This document shows positions 1-8,593 of a stretch of DNA of 64,000 nt, piece by piece. Position 1 is the first letter of the stretch, and each line of letters starts with the position of its first letter. The notes beneath the pieces are model-generated. The model worked only from the letters and a program-made list of their open reading frames with translations. It had not been told where the DNA came from and searched no databases. Origin of the DNA: JAVJRN01 sp040218415 (GTDB lineage: Bacteria > Bacteroidota > Bacteroidia > Cytophagales > Cyclobacteriaceae); the NCBI GenBank assembly GCA_040218415.1, contig JAVJRN010000079.1, positions 277,632-341,631 of the forward strand, written 5' to 3'. The translations under genes and the position numbers were made by a program.

Positions 1-676
1 TATCGTAAATCCGCACGGGCTCATTTCGCTTGCCTCTAAAAGGAACCGGCGATAAATAAGGGCTATCAGTTTCAAGAACTAGTCTTTCCAAATTTGCCTT
101 CATCAACACCTCTTCAAGTCCTCCATTCTTGAAAGTAGCCACCCCACCTATCCCGATATAGAATCCTAAATTTTCAATGCGTCGAAGCTGAACTACATCA
201 CCTGTGAAGCAGTGAAACACTCCTTTGAGACCTCTATCTGAAAATAATTCAACTAGCTCAATGGTTTCGTCAATTGACTCTCTGCAATGAATAACGATGG
301 GTAGTTGATATTTCAATGCCAGTTCGCATTGTATTTTAAATGCCTCTTTCTGATATTTAAACAATGATTTATCCCAGTATAAGTCAGTTCCCATTTCGCC
401 TACGGCTATAAACTGCCTTTTTGAAAGCCACTCTTCCACTTCATAAAGCTGCTTTTCGAAGTTTTTCGTCACATAACAAGGATGAAGCCCCATCATGGAG
501 TAACAAATCTTTGGGTAGCGCTCCTCCAACTCAAGCATGTTATCAATACTTTCATGGTCAATATTTGGCATACATATTTTTGTAACACCTGCCTCAGTTG
601 CATTATTTATAACTTCTGCAACATCTTCGTTAAATTCTTCTGAAAATATGTGGGCATGAGAATCAATAAAATTCAT
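1..676 (-). CDS. TatD family metal-dependent hydrolase/DNase (3' part missing)
   Basis: The start codon overlaps the stop of the upstream deacetylase gene (ATGA), and the frame stays open to the left edge, so the C-terminus is missing. The protein begins MNFIDSHAHIF, giving the HxH metal pair of TatD nucleases. Further family motifs follow in order: GLHP, VGEMGTDLYWD (metal-binding Glu), IVIHCRE, FHCFTG and ETDSPYLSP (catalytic Asp). About 225 of the usual 255-265 residues are present. TatD enzymes are cytoplasmic Mg-dependent 3'-5' exonucleases or related hydrolases. It is the last visible gene of a leftward operon. Confidence 0.93.
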   Translation of the reverse strand, partial: MNFIDSHAHIFSEEFNEDVAEVINNATEAGVTKICMPNIDHESIDNMLELEERYPKICYSMMGLHPCYVTKNFEKQLYEVEEWLSKRQFIAVGEMGTDLYWDKSLFKYQKEAFKIQCELALKYQLPIVIHCRESIDETIELVELFSDRGLKGVFHCFTGDVVQLRRIENLGFYIGIGGVATFKNGGLEEVLMKANLERLVLETDSPYLSPVPFRGKRNEPVRIYD

Positions 677-1299
677 GTAGGTAAAACTTTAAATTGGTAA
701 CCCTGATTAGTAAAATGCTTTAAAACTGCCTCTAAAATTATTTTAGTTGAATTGACAGACTTGATTTGATCATGAAAAAGCAGGATAGATCCTGTTGGAG
801 CTTTTGTCATTTTATTGATGGATTTTCCAATGTCCAAATTTGGATCAAAATCCCATGAAATATGACTCCACATATAAATTTTATATTCTTTTAAAAGGCG
901 CAACTGAGCATATTTAATCTCTCCATAGGGAGGCCTAAAAAGACGAGCTTTTTCACTGATTCGATTAAGTTCTTTTTGACACAATTCCACATTTGCTAAA
1001 TATTTAGCCGTTGATGTCTTCCATCCCGATTCGTGATAATAGGCATGATTTCCGAGCAAATGACCTTTTGAAATAATAGTATCGGCGATTGAAGGATGAC
1101 TTTTCAAATTTCCCCCAAGGCAAAACCATGTGGCCTTTGCATGATAATTGTCCAGTAATTCGAGAATTTCAAAAGTAGAATTAGGAGTTGGTCCATCATC
1201 GAAAGTGAGAAAAATCTCTTTCTGGGTTGTTTTAATTTTCCAAATAGCAGAAGGGTAACCCCACATAACCAGTTGTGGCACCTTATAAAACCGAAACAT
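673..1299 (-). CDS. Polysaccharide deacetylase (NodB homology domain)
   Basis: The 208-aa protein is almost entirely one NodB domain. It shows TFDDGP near residues 32-37 (catalytic and metal Asp), an H85-x3-H89 metal pair, RPPYG at 122-126, WDFD and LLFHD near the C-terminus. The family removes N-acetyl groups from peptidoglycan, chitin or exopolysaccharide. There is no clear cleavable signal peptide, so it may be cytoplasmic or anchored by its N-terminus. It lies between a SpoIIE-type phosphatase and tatD, in an operon with a glycosyltransferase and a flippase-like protein, which points to a cell-surface glycan substrate (inference). Confidence 0.9.
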   Translation of the reverse strand: MFRFYKVPQLVMWGYPSAIWKIKTTQKEIFLTFDDGPTPNSTFEILELLDNYHAKATWFCLGGNLKSHPSIADTIISKGHLLGNHAYYHESGWKTSTAKYLANVELCQKELNRISEKARLFRPPYGEIKYAQLRLLKEYKIYMWSHISWDFDPNLDIGKSINKMTKAPTGSILLFHDQIKSVNSTKIILEAVLKHFTNQGYQFKVLPT

Positions 1300-1317
1300 G
1301 ATTGGGGCTAATTATAA

Positions 1318-2505
1318 TTATGACCGAACCAAACAAGACAATATCGTTATGTCATCATTGTAAGGAACCTCCTTGCGAAAATCATCAAGAGATTTTAACA
1401 GGTTAAAATGAAGACTATCCAAGTCGAGATATTCCTGTCGAGTAAGTACTTCCTTGATTTTTTCTTCCCCAAACTGTTCATCCTCCTCATTAAAGGCTTC
1501 TGATAATCCGTCGGTATAACCAAAAAATAGAAAATTAGAAACATTTTTCACTACTGCCTTATCAAGGAACGGTAATGGCTCAAACATACCAAGAACTGTA
1601 GTGCCTTCGCTTAGCTCTGCTATCCCATTTTTTTGAACCAAGTAAAGAGGATTATGGCCGCAGCTTATGTATTCAAAATCAAGCGATTTGAAATCATACA
1701 TACCCACGAAAAAAGTAATGAAATTTTCCATATTACCACTAGTGGTGATAATATGATTGAGTTCTGCTACAATTTCAACTAAATCTTGGGTTTTTCGAAT
1801 CAGTGTTCTTAATGATGCCTGAAAATTGGACATCAGCAAAGCAGCGGGTACACCTTTCCCCGATACGTCAGCGATACATATTAAAAACTTATCCTCATCA
1901 ATGGCTAAATAGTCGTAATAATCACCACCTACATCCTGATGAGGTAGGTAAATAGCATCAATTTTCAAGCGATCTGAGTTGGGTAGCGTTTTAGGAAAAA
2001 GAAAGTTTTGCACCTTTTTGGCAATTTCCATTTCTTTTTTGTGTGCTTCTTGCAATAACTGCCTTCGCGCCAACTTCTTATTTTCAATCGCCACAATAAT
2101 GATATTGGTCAGGGCTTTCAAAAAAGTTGTGTTAGCGTTCTCCATGTTAGGAAGACCACCGATAAAAAGTATTGCCAGCAGCGAATCTTTGTGTAATACA
2201 GGTAAAACATGATCGAAAATTCCATATTCAGAGCAATCTCCGTTAAGATCTGCGGTATCTGTTATGGTCAAAAATTTTGCGTCCAATTCCGTTGAATTCC
2301 AGTCATGATCACTTCCAAAGTGAACTTTACATTTCCAACTTCGATCTTTTACAAATAAGGCAAGCTTTTTCACCTTCAAGTCCGCCAATAATGTAAAACG
2401 GTATATTTTATATAAATCCTCCTCCGAAAAATTATTATTTATTGCTTGTGTGATTTCAAGCAATGCGTTTAATTCAAGATCACGTATATCTAGTCCTTTT
2501 TGCAT
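1318..2505 (-). CDS. PP2C/SpoIIE-type serine phosphatase with N-terminal GAF-like domain
   Basis: Residues 1-150 look like a GAF-type sensor. A short coiled linker carries IAKKVQNFLFP, the usual lead-in of RsbU-like phosphatases. The phosphatase domain has DVGGDYYD, ADVSGKGVPAALLMS, CGHNP, YTDGLSEA and a C-terminal DDITIL, so all metal-binding aspartates are present. Such enzymes dephosphorylate anti-sigma antagonists (STAS proteins) in partner-switching systems. No STAS or anti-sigma kinase gene is in the window, so the target is unknown. The stop of the upstream 82-aa gene directly abuts this start, so the two are probably translationally coupled. Confidence 0.9.
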   Translation of the reverse strand: MQKGLDIRDLELNALLEITQAINNNFSEEDLYKIYRFTLLADLKVKKLALFVKDRSWKCKVHFGSDHDWNSTELDAKFLTITDTADLNGDCSEYGIFDHVLPVLHKDSLLAILFIGGLPNMENANTTFLKALTNIIIVAIENKKLARRQLLQEAHKKEMEIAKKVQNFLFPKTLPNSDRLKIDAIYLPHQDVGGDYYDYLAIDEDKFLICIADVSGKGVPAALLMSNFQASLRTLIRKTQDLVEIVAELNHIITTSGNMENFITFFVGMYDFKSLDFEYISCGHNPLYLVQKNGIAELSEGTTVLGMFEPLPFLDKAVVKNVSNFLFFGYTDGLSEAFNEEDEQFGEEKIKEVLTRQEYLDLDSLHFNLLKSLDDFRKEVPYNDDITILSCLVRS

Positions 2506-2754
2506 TTAGGAATTGTGCGCGAGTAGGCCTTTTTTGGTTGCGAGAAAATAATACTTTTCCAAGTTAGCGGGTTTAATCTGATCTCTTGATGCTTCAAGAT
2601 CTACATCCGATAATATTTTTATCCAGCCCTTATGATAAAGAGCTATTAAGTTCTCCACCAAAACGTCCTTGGTAAGATTCAATTCATTAAAAAGATATTC
2701 ATATTTTTGAACAAAATATAATTCATCTAAAATTTCAAATTCTTCATCCGTCAT
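2506..2754 (-). CDS. Conserved-looking 82-aa hypothetical protein
   Basis: I do not recognise this family. The best start is the ATG giving MTDEEFEILDELYF, which overlaps the end of the upstream glycosyltransferase gene by 11 bases; an earlier in-frame ATG would add 14 hydrophobic residues lying inside that gene. The protein is acidic at the start, soluble, mostly predicted helical, and has the alternating pattern of a small winged-helix or adaptor domain (LTKDVLVENLIALYHKGWIK). It has no signal peptide or cysteines. Being tightly packed between the glycosyltransferase and the SpoIIE-type phosphatase suggests that it links the two functions. Confidence 0.65.
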   Translation of the reverse strand: MTDEEFEILDELYFVQKYEYLFNELNLTKDVLVENLIALYHKGWIKILSDVDLEASRDQIKPANLEKYYFLATKKGLLAHNS

Positions 2755-3850
2755 AATGTCTACCTTTCCAGCTATAGCTGCCAAAAATAGAAGCAATGGC
2801 CAAGAATATGATAAAAAAAGGGTAAATAATCTGTAGGCTCAGTACTGAAACAGTAAAAGACTCTAGCTCGAAAAAGCGGTTTAGCCGCTTAATATAAAGA
2901 TATTCAACCATCAATTTGGAGGCAACAGCAATGATTACTGGCAATAGGTTTACCTGATTAGTTAGCAATAAAACTATGAGAATTGGAACCGAAGCGTAGC
3001 TAATAAAAAAGAGAAGGGATCCTAAGACTATTTTTAAAGACCGGAATTTTTTCCACTTGCTACTCCACCGAATTCTTTGGTTGATTAATTTTTGAAATGA
3101 AGGCTCAGCCTCCGTTGTTACAATGGCCTCTTTTGATTTGAGATAAGCTATTTTATCAGGAAAACTTCGACTCATTTTTTGTAATAAAAATTGATCATCA
3201 CCACTAGCAATATGCTCATTTCCATGGTAGCCTTTAACTTTTATAAATGCAGACTTTTTGTAAGCCATATTGGCTCCATTGCAATAAAACGGGTTGCCGG
3301 CTGACAGTAAAATAGCTCCTGCTCCCGTAAGGCCTGCAAATTCTATAGACTGTAACCTTTGAAACAAATTCGATGAGGACATTTTCACAGGGCCAGCAAT
3401 GAATATATTTCCGAGTAAAAAACTTTTTGAATAACAATTCAAAATGCCACTTTTAAAAGTACAATCCGCATCTATTGTTAAAATATAATCATGTCTTGAG
3501 AGGTCTATTCCCTCAGTAATTGCATTTTTCTTCCCTTGTTTTTTAGCAGAAATTAATTTCGCTTTAATCTTAGCGTTTTCATCAATAAACTTTGCGATCG
3601 TGTTTTTTGACTGATCAGTAGAGCCATCATCTATAAAAATTACCTCCCAATCACCTTGATATTCAATACTTTCAATAGATCTAAGTAAAGGTTCAATACG
3701 CAATTGCTCATTTCGGACGGCAACAATCAAACTAATTGATATTGAAGGTGAGCCGTTTGGCTGATATTCTACGTTTGGCATGGTATGCCAGTAGGACCGC
3801 ATAAATAAAAAAAAAGCCAGATGAATGAAGACAAATAAAAACAAAATCAT
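2744..3850 (-). CDS. Family 2 glycosyltransferase, membrane-bound
   Basis: The 368-aa protein has an N-terminal membrane segment (1-17), a GT-A catalytic domain and three C-terminal membrane segments (about 270-365). Visible motifs are VAVRNE (44-49), DDGS (74-77), DAD (127-129, nucleotide-sugar and metal binding), GDD (217-219) and QRIRW (258-262), the QxxRW motif of processive GT2 enzymes. It would transfer sugars at the cytoplasmic face of the inner membrane. The start overlaps the end of the flippase-like gene by four bases, so the two are co-expressed. The sugar and acceptor cannot be read from sequence. Confidence 0.9.
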   Translation of the reverse strand: MILFLFVFIHLAFFLFMRSYWHTMPNVEYQPNGSPSISISLIVAVRNEQLRIEPLLRSIESIEYQGDWEVIFIDDGSTDQSKNTIAKFIDENAKIKAKLISAKKQGKKNAITEGIDLSRHDYILTIDADCTFKSGILNCYSKSFLLGNIFIAGPVKMSSSNLFQRLQSIEFAGLTGAGAILLSAGNPFYCNGANMAYKKSAFIKVKGYHGNEHIASGDDQFLLQKMSRSFPDKIAYLKSKEAIVTTEAEPSFQKLINQRIRWSSKWKKFRSLKIVLGSLLFFISYASVPILIVLLLTNQVNLLPVIIAVASKLMVEYLYIKRLNRFFELESFTVSVLSLQIIYPFFIIFLAIASIFGSYSWKGRHYDG

Positions 3851-4707
3851 GCTGGCAATATTTTATGGGATCCTTGAGTGGAAATTAACAAAGCCCCAAT
3901 TACGGAAGGTGTAACAGCATTTATCAGCCAAATAAGTGTGCAAGGAATCATGATGATGGATGTACTGCCCAATAACCCCTCGAAAAAGACCATTGCGCTC
4001 GCTTCTCTAACACCTATTTTACCTAAAATGCCAGGGGAAAAAGTTTTAAATAAAAAGATCCAACCTATACCCATCAAAATTTGTATCGTAGGTAAGTCAA
4101 CATAAAGATCAATTAAAAGGTAAAACTGAAAAGTAAATACGAAATACCTCAAAATTGTAAGCCAAATTACCGAACCCAATTCATGGATAACTTTAATAAA
4201 AAAAGCGAAGAACAAAGTCAACGTAAAAGCGCCGATCAACCATAACAATTGATGAGTATCTATCTTATCGAAATAGAAAGCCATGGAGCATCCACCAAAG
4301 AGCATGGTGATAGCAAGACTTAAAAAACTTATGATCACGGCGGATTTCGCAGATTGAAAATGATTGTTTACATTTTTTAATCTTACCAAAAAATCACCTG
4401 TTGCGTATGGTAAAAGCCAATTGATTGCCTGACCAATCAGAACAATCCTTACAGATTCTTTTCTGGTCAAATGTTCATTTGGCACGGCCATTCTCCACTT
4501 TTCCGCCTCAAGCCACCAGTTCACTACTCCTAGAAGACACACTATCACTAGAGTAAATAAAAAACCGTCAATATGAATTTCACTGATTGATAGTTTCTGG
4601 TCTCTCAGCTGAAACCCAATAAAAAACAAGACCACTACGGAAAAAGAGAGCTTAACGTACTTATAAATATGCTTTTTAAAATGGCTTTTTGTGTGAGTAA
4701 CTTGCAT
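3847..4707 (-). CDS. Flippase-like integral membrane protein (LPG synthase TM/UPF0104 family)
   Basis: This 286-aa protein has about seven or eight hydrophobic helices and the family features of lysylphosphatidylglycerol synthase-like/AglD-type flippases: LEAEKWRMAV after the second helix, a polar INWLLPYATGDFLVRLKN loop and FSPGILGKIGVREA near the C-terminus. Such proteins are thought to move lipid-linked sugars or lipids across the inner membrane. It heads the operon with the GT2 enzyme. Its start codon lies only two bases from the divergent ruvC start, so its promoter must lie inside ruvC or overlap it. Confidence 0.85.
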   Translation of the reverse strand: MQVTHTKSHFKKHIYKYVKLSFSVVVLFFIGFQLRDQKLSISEIHIDGFLFTLVIVCLLGVVNWWLEAEKWRMAVPNEHLTRKESVRIVLIGQAINWLLPYATGDFLVRLKNVNNHFQSAKSAVIISFLSLAITMLFGGCSMAFYFDKIDTHQLLWLIGAFTLTLFFAFFIKVIHELGSVIWLTILRYFVFTFQFYLLIDLYVDLPTIQILMGIGWIFLFKTFSPGILGKIGVREASAMVFFEGLLGSTSIIMIPCTLIWLINAVTPSVIGALLISTQGSHKILPA

Positions 4708-4709
4708 CT

Positions 4710-5270
4710 ATGATTAAAAAATCTACTGCCAAGGAAAAAGTAATTTTAGGACTTGATCCGGGGACAAGCGTAATGGGTTATGGTTTGATTCATGTCAAAG
4801 GCAGTGCGATACATTTGTTGCAATTTGGCGTGATACATCTAAGCAAATATCCAAATCATGAAATTAAACTAAAAAAAATCTATGAACGTGTTTTGAGCCT
4901 CATTATTGACTATCATCCTGATGAAGTAGCTCTTGAAGCACCCTTTTATGGTAAAAATATACAATCGATGTTGAAACTCGGTAGGGCGCAAGGTGTAGCC
5001 ATGGCAGCCGCATTATCACGAGAAATTCCAATTACGGAATATGCGCCAAAAAAAGTAAAGCAATCTGTCACTGGCAGTGGAAACTCCTCAAAAGAGCAAG
5101 TAGCGGCTATGCTTATGACCTTATTGAAAATAAAAGAAGCACCCAAGTTATTGGATGCTACCGATGCTTTGGCTGTAGCCTTGTGTCACCATTACCAAGG
5201 GGGAAAAGAAACTTCATCTTCCAAAAGCTGGAAAGCTTTTTTGACTGAAAACCCAAATAGGGCAAAGTGA
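4710..5270 (+). CDS. ruvC: Crossover junction endodeoxyribonuclease RuvC
   Basis: RuvC is the Holliday junction resolvase that cuts four-way recombination intermediates together with RuvAB. The 186-aa length is normal. The catalytic carboxylates are all visible: D16 in LGLDPGT, E76 in ALEAPF, and D149/D152 in LDATDALAVA. The basic loop YAPKKVKQSVTG matches the family DNA-binding loop. The gene stands alone on the plus strand, divergent from the flippase gene with a two-base gap and convergent with the HIT gene with a six-base gap, leaving almost no room for its own promoter or terminator. Confidence 0.96.
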   Translation: MIKKSTAKEKVILGLDPGTSVMGYGLIHVKGSAIHLLQFGVIHLSKYPNHEIKLKKIYERVLSLIIDYHPDEVALEAPFYGKNIQSMLKLGRAQGVAMAAALSREIPITEYAPKKVKQSVTGSGNSSKEQVAAMLMTLLKIKEAPKLLDATDALAVALCHHYQGGKETSSSKSWKAFLTENPNRAK

Positions 5271-5276
5271 TAAAAT

Positions 5277-5669
5277 CTACAGCTTATCTCGAACTTGCTT
5301 AGCAATTTGCTGAAACTCGTCTTCTTTAAAGCTCAACTTAGCATTTGCAAAATTCATATCATGAACATCATCAATTGGAATTAAATGGATGTGCGCATGG
5401 GGCACTTCCAAGCCAATCACAGTCACTCCTATTCTATGGCAAGTAATCGCCTTTCCGATAGCTTGCGCCACTTTCTTAGCGAAAATGTGTAACGAAGAAA
5501 GTTGATCGTCAGTCAGATCGTAAATGTAATCAACCTCTACTTTTGGTATGACCAGCGTATGCCCTTTTTTCAAAGGGTTAATATCTAAGAAAGCAAGATG
5601 ATGCTCATCTTCAGCTATGACATAAGCGGGTATTTCCCGAGCAATTATTTTAGAAAAAATCGAAGACAT
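5277..5669 (-). CDS. HIT family nucleotide-binding protein
   Basis: The 130-aa protein carries the histidine triad HAHIHL (H91, H93, H95) and the family N-terminus SIFSKIIAREIPAY. HIT proteins hydrolyse nucleoside phosphoramidates or dinucleotides (Hint/HinT branch) in the cytoplasm. The gene follows greA on the same strand with a gap of about five bases and is probably cotranscribed with it; this greA-HIT order is common in Bacteroidota. Confidence 0.93.
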   Translation of the reverse strand: MSSIFSKIIAREIPAYVIAEDEHHLAFLDINPLKKGHTLVIPKVEVDYIYDLTDDQLSSLHIFAKKVAQAIGKAITCHRIGVTVIGLEVPHAHIHLIPIDDVHDMNFANAKLSFKEDEFQQIAKQVRDKL

Positions 5670-5674
5670 CCTTA

Positions 5675-6145
5675 TTAAAACGAGATTTCAACAATTTCAA
5701 ATTCCATTGTACCTGCTGGTACTTTAATTGTGGCGCTTTCACCAACTTTCTTACCTAAAAGGCCACTCCCTATCGGTGATTTAATGGAAATTTTATTGAG
5801 CTTCAAGTCAGCCTCCTCCTCCGCTACGATTTGATATTTCAATTGAGCGCCGTTCTTGCTATTCTTAATCTTTACGATGGACAAAATTCCCACTTTTGAT
5901 CTATCCAGGCTTGACTCATCTATCACGCGCGCACTGCCCATCACATTTTCCAGCTTAGATATTTTCAATTCTAGAAGGCCTTGAGCATCTTTAGCAGCAT
6001 CATATTCAGCATTTTCGCTTAAATCTCCTTTATCTCTTGCCTCGGCAATTTGCTTGGCCATGTTCGAACGGCCTTTAGTTTTCAAATAATTAAGCTCCGC
6101 TTTTAATTTATCTAATCCTTCTTTGGTGTAGTAATTTACTTCCAT
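5675..6145 (-). CDS. greA: Transcription elongation factor GreA
   Basis: GreA rescues backtracked RNA polymerase by stimulating transcript cleavage through the secondary channel. The 156-aa protein has the N-terminal antiparallel coiled coil with the acidic tip motif ARDKGDLSENAEYDAAKDAQ (conserved acidic pair in the tip) and the C-terminal FKBP-like domain ending SPIGSGLLGKKVGESATI. The length is standard. A consensus-like Bacteroidota promoter lies about 90-120 bases upstream, and a terminator hairpin lies between that promoter and the start codon. Confidence 0.96.
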   Translation of the reverse strand: MEVNYYTKEGLDKLKAELNYLKTKGRSNMAKQIAEARDKGDLSENAEYDAAKDAQGLLELKISKLENVMGSARVIDESSLDRSKVGILSIVKIKNSKNGAQLKYQIVAEEEADLKLNKISIKSPIGSGLLGKKVGESATIKVPAGTMEFEIVEISF

Positions 6146-6172
6146 GATTCCTTCTTCTAATACCCTTTATAA

Positions 6173-6202
6173 CAAAAAAGAACGGCCCCAGTCAGGACCG
6201 TT
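6173..6202 (-). terminator. Intrinsic terminator located within the greA leader
   Basis: On the minus strand AACGGTCC and GGGCCGTT form an eight-pair stem (one G-U) around a six-base loop, followed by C and a run of six T. It ends transcription from the upstream hydroxyacid dehydrogenase gene, but it also lies downstream of the greA promoter at 6232-6262, so transcripts started there must pass it to reach greA. Confidence 0.8.
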
Positions 6203-6231
6203 TCTAGTGTAAATCTTTTTCAATTCAGAGG

Positions 6232-6262
6232 CAAATATAAGACATACGCGCCTTAAACGCAA
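6232..6262 (-). promoter_or_regulatory. Bacteroidota-type promoter for greA
   Basis: On the minus strand, TTG (6262-6260), a 20-base spacer and TATATTTG (6239-6232) match the Bacteroidota sigma-ABfr consensus TTG-N19-21-TAnnTTTG at every defined position. Start of transcription is expected near 6226, giving a leader of about 80 bases that contains the hairpin at 6181-6202. Confidence 0.65.
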
Positions 6263-6287
6263 TTTTCTCTTAGTTAGCTTGAGCCGA

Positions 6288-7226
6288 TTATAAATTTAAT
6301 GACTTAAGTTTTTCTACAATGACTGTATTTATTCTTCGATAGGATTCATATGTCCAACCGGCGACATGCGGAGAAAGAATCACATTTTGTAGTTTAGTTA
6401 ACCTCAATATTTTATTTCTCTGCCCATCGTTGAGATTATTGAATTTTTCGTTTTCTAGCACATCAAGGCAAGCACCACGCAACTTTTTATTTTCAAGCAA
6501 ATCCAGCAAGTCATCCAGCACAACAATTTCACCTCTTGCGGTATTGATCAAAACTTCAAGTTTTTCAAATTTCTTCAAAAACTCTCGGTTGAAAAGTGAT
6601 TTGGTTTCATCTGTAAAAGGAACATGAATACTCAGAATCTGAGTATTCTTCTGTAATTCAGATAGTGTTACTTCCTGAACATATTCACTGCCAAATCCAG
6701 ATTTAAATTTATCGTAAGCAAGAACATTACACTCGAAACCTTTAAGTCTTTGGGCAAATGCCTGCCCCATAAAACCATAGCCAAATACACCAATAGTCTT
6801 ACCTTTAATTTCAAACCCACGATTTGCTTCTCTATCCCAAATCAGATTTTTTACTTGAGAGCAAGCTTGAAATAATTTATGGTTCAAAGCCAGTAACATA
6901 CCCAAAGTATGCTCAGCAACGGCATCTCTATTGCCTTCTGGCGCATTGATGATTTGAATAGCTTTTTGTTGAATATAGTCCACATCCAGTTTATCTATAC
7001 CTGCTCCTGCCCGAGCAATCACCTTCAAATTGGTTGCTGCATCAACTAATTCTTTGTCAAAAACTGTTTTACTACGAACAATGATCACCTCATAACCATG
7101 CGCTATTGCTAGTACTTCATTTCTGGAAATTTCTGGTAGGTAGTCAGCCTGATATCCTTCTGCTGATAGCATGGGTACTATGCTTTCATGCATGTCATCA
7201 ATAATCAATACTTTTTTTGTCATCAC
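6288..7226 (-). CDS. D-2-hydroxyacid dehydrogenase, phosphoglycerate dehydrogenase-like
   Basis: The 312-aa protein has the two-domain NAD-dependent D-hydroxyacid dehydrogenase fold. The dinucleotide motif is GVFGYGFMGQAFA. The catalytic Arg sits in INTARGEIV, the Glu region follows, and the catalytic His is in ILSPHVAGWTYES. It lacks the C-terminal ACT domain of long-form SerA, so it is either a short 3-phosphoglycerate dehydrogenase (serine synthesis) or another 2-hydroxyacid dehydrogenase. It overlaps the end of mgtE by four bases and ends before a strong terminator. Confidence 0.88.
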   Translation of the reverse strand: MMTKKVLIIDDMHESIVPMLSAEGYQADYLPEISRNEVLAIAHGYEVIIVRSKTVFDKELVDAATNLKVIARAGAGIDKLDVDYIQQKAIQIINAPEGNRDAVAEHTLGMLLALNHKLFQACSQVKNLIWDREANRGFEIKGKTIGVFGYGFMGQAFAQRLKGFECNVLAYDKFKSGFGSEYVQEVTLSELQKNTQILSIHVPFTDETKSLFNREFLKKFEKLEVLINTARGEIVVLDDLLDLLENKKLRGACLDVLENEKFNNLNDGQRNKILRLTKLQNVILSPHVAGWTYESYRRINTVIVEKLKSLNL

Positions 7227-8593
7227 ATATTATAAATCAGGTGAGCAATTGAAAAATAGACAGCCAAACCAATTAAGTCATTGGCGGTAGTGATGAAAGG
7301 TCCTGAAGCTAAAGCAGGATTAACACCAAACTTATTTAGAATCAAAGGCGTAATTGTACCCATAAATGAAGCTAAGAGTACAACAGAAAATAGGGCAATA
7401 GAGACAGTAAAAGCCAATTCTTGATTTTGATTAAAAAGGATCACAGCCCCGAAAATCATGGTAGCCAAAATGATTCCATTAAGTGCTGCAACTACCAATA
7501 CCTTAATTAGTCGCCTAACCATCGTATCCGCAAACACATTAGGATTCGCCAAGCTTTGCACCACGATAGATGATGATTGAATACCCACATTTCCACCAGT
7601 TGCGGTAATTAATGGAATAAAAAATGCAAGGGCTGGTATCAAAATGATTTCGCCTTTGAAAAGCCCGAGAAACTGTGCGCCAATAAACCCACCTATCATT
7701 CCAATTATTAGCCAAGGAAGTCTTGCCCTGGAAATAGCCCAAATCGTATCGTCTTCCTCCACATCCGCACTGATACCAGCCATCATTTGTCGCTCTTCTT
7801 CGGCCATTTCCGTGATTACATCAACGATATCATCTATGGTTATTCTACCGACTAATTTCCCTCGTGCATTCACAACCGGTACCGCTTCCATATCATATTT
7901 TCTCATAATGGAAGCGACTTCCTCATCCTCCATGTAAGTTTCAACGGAAACTATATCAGAATCGTAAATACTTTCAACTTTGGTATTGGCATTGGCCAGA
8001 ATAATTTTTTTCAAACTGACTTTCCCCAATAATTTCCCTGAATCGTCCACCACGTAAACGGAATACACCTTTTCTACGTTCTCCGCTTGGATTCTAAGCT
8101 CTTCGATACATTGCTGTACACTCCAGTTGACATTGGCTCGGATCATCTCCTTTGCCATCAATCCGCCGGCTACATCCTCATCGTACCGTAAAAGGTCGAG
8201 AATATTGCTCGCCTTTTCTTCATTGGGCAATAAGCGGATAACCTCTTCTCGCTTCTTTATTGGCATTTGATAGAGCACGTCAGCTCCATCATCAGAATCC
8301 ATATATTCCAGATAACCAGCCAGTTGTTCTATCTCAAAATCCTGAATAAAGGAATCTCTAACGTCAGAATCTAAGTCTATAAGTATGGCCGCATTGATTT
8401 CATTAGAAAGTAAGCCGAAAACATAACGGCACTCTTCGGCATCAAATTCATAAAGAATTTCAGTGATGTCTACAGCATTTACTCCTTCAAGAATTTTTAC
8501 AATAAACTCTCCGTCCTTCTCGTCTAATGCCTGTTGGAATCGCTCTAAAAATTCTTTGGAGAGTTCAAAAATTTCTAACTCTTTTTCAATCAT
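7223..8593 (-). CDS. mgtE: Magnesium transporter MgtE
   Basis: MgtE is a gated Mg2+ channel of the inner membrane. The 456-aa protein shows the superhelical N domain (about 1-130, with EMDSDDGADVLYQM), two CBS domains (about 135-260), a plug helix with EEERQMMAG, and five C-terminal membrane segments including TATGGNVGIQSSS and ANDLIGLAVYF, which line the pore and Mg site. The start overlaps the rsmA stop by four bases, so it is translationally coupled to rsmA. Confidence 0.95.
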   Translation of the reverse strand: MIEKELEIFELSKEFLERFQQALDEKDGEFIVKILEGVNAVDITEILYEFDAEECRYVFGLLSNEINAAILIDLDSDVRDSFIQDFEIEQLAGYLEYMDSDDGADVLYQMPIKKREEVIRLLPNEEKASNILDLLRYDEDVAGGLMAKEMIRANVNWSVQQCIEELRIQAENVEKVYSVYVVDDSGKLLGKVSLKKIILANANTKVESIYDSDIVSVETYMEDEEVASIMRKYDMEAVPVVNARGKLVGRITIDDIVDVITEMAEEERQMMAGISADVEEDDTIWAISRARLPWLIIGMIGGFIGAQFLGLFKGEIILIPALAFFIPLITATGGNVGIQSSSIVVQSLANPNVFADTMVRRLIKVLVVAALNGIILATMIFGAVILFNQNQELAFTVSIALFSVVLLASFMGTITPLILNKFGVNPALASGPFITTANDLIGLAVYFSIAHLIYNM

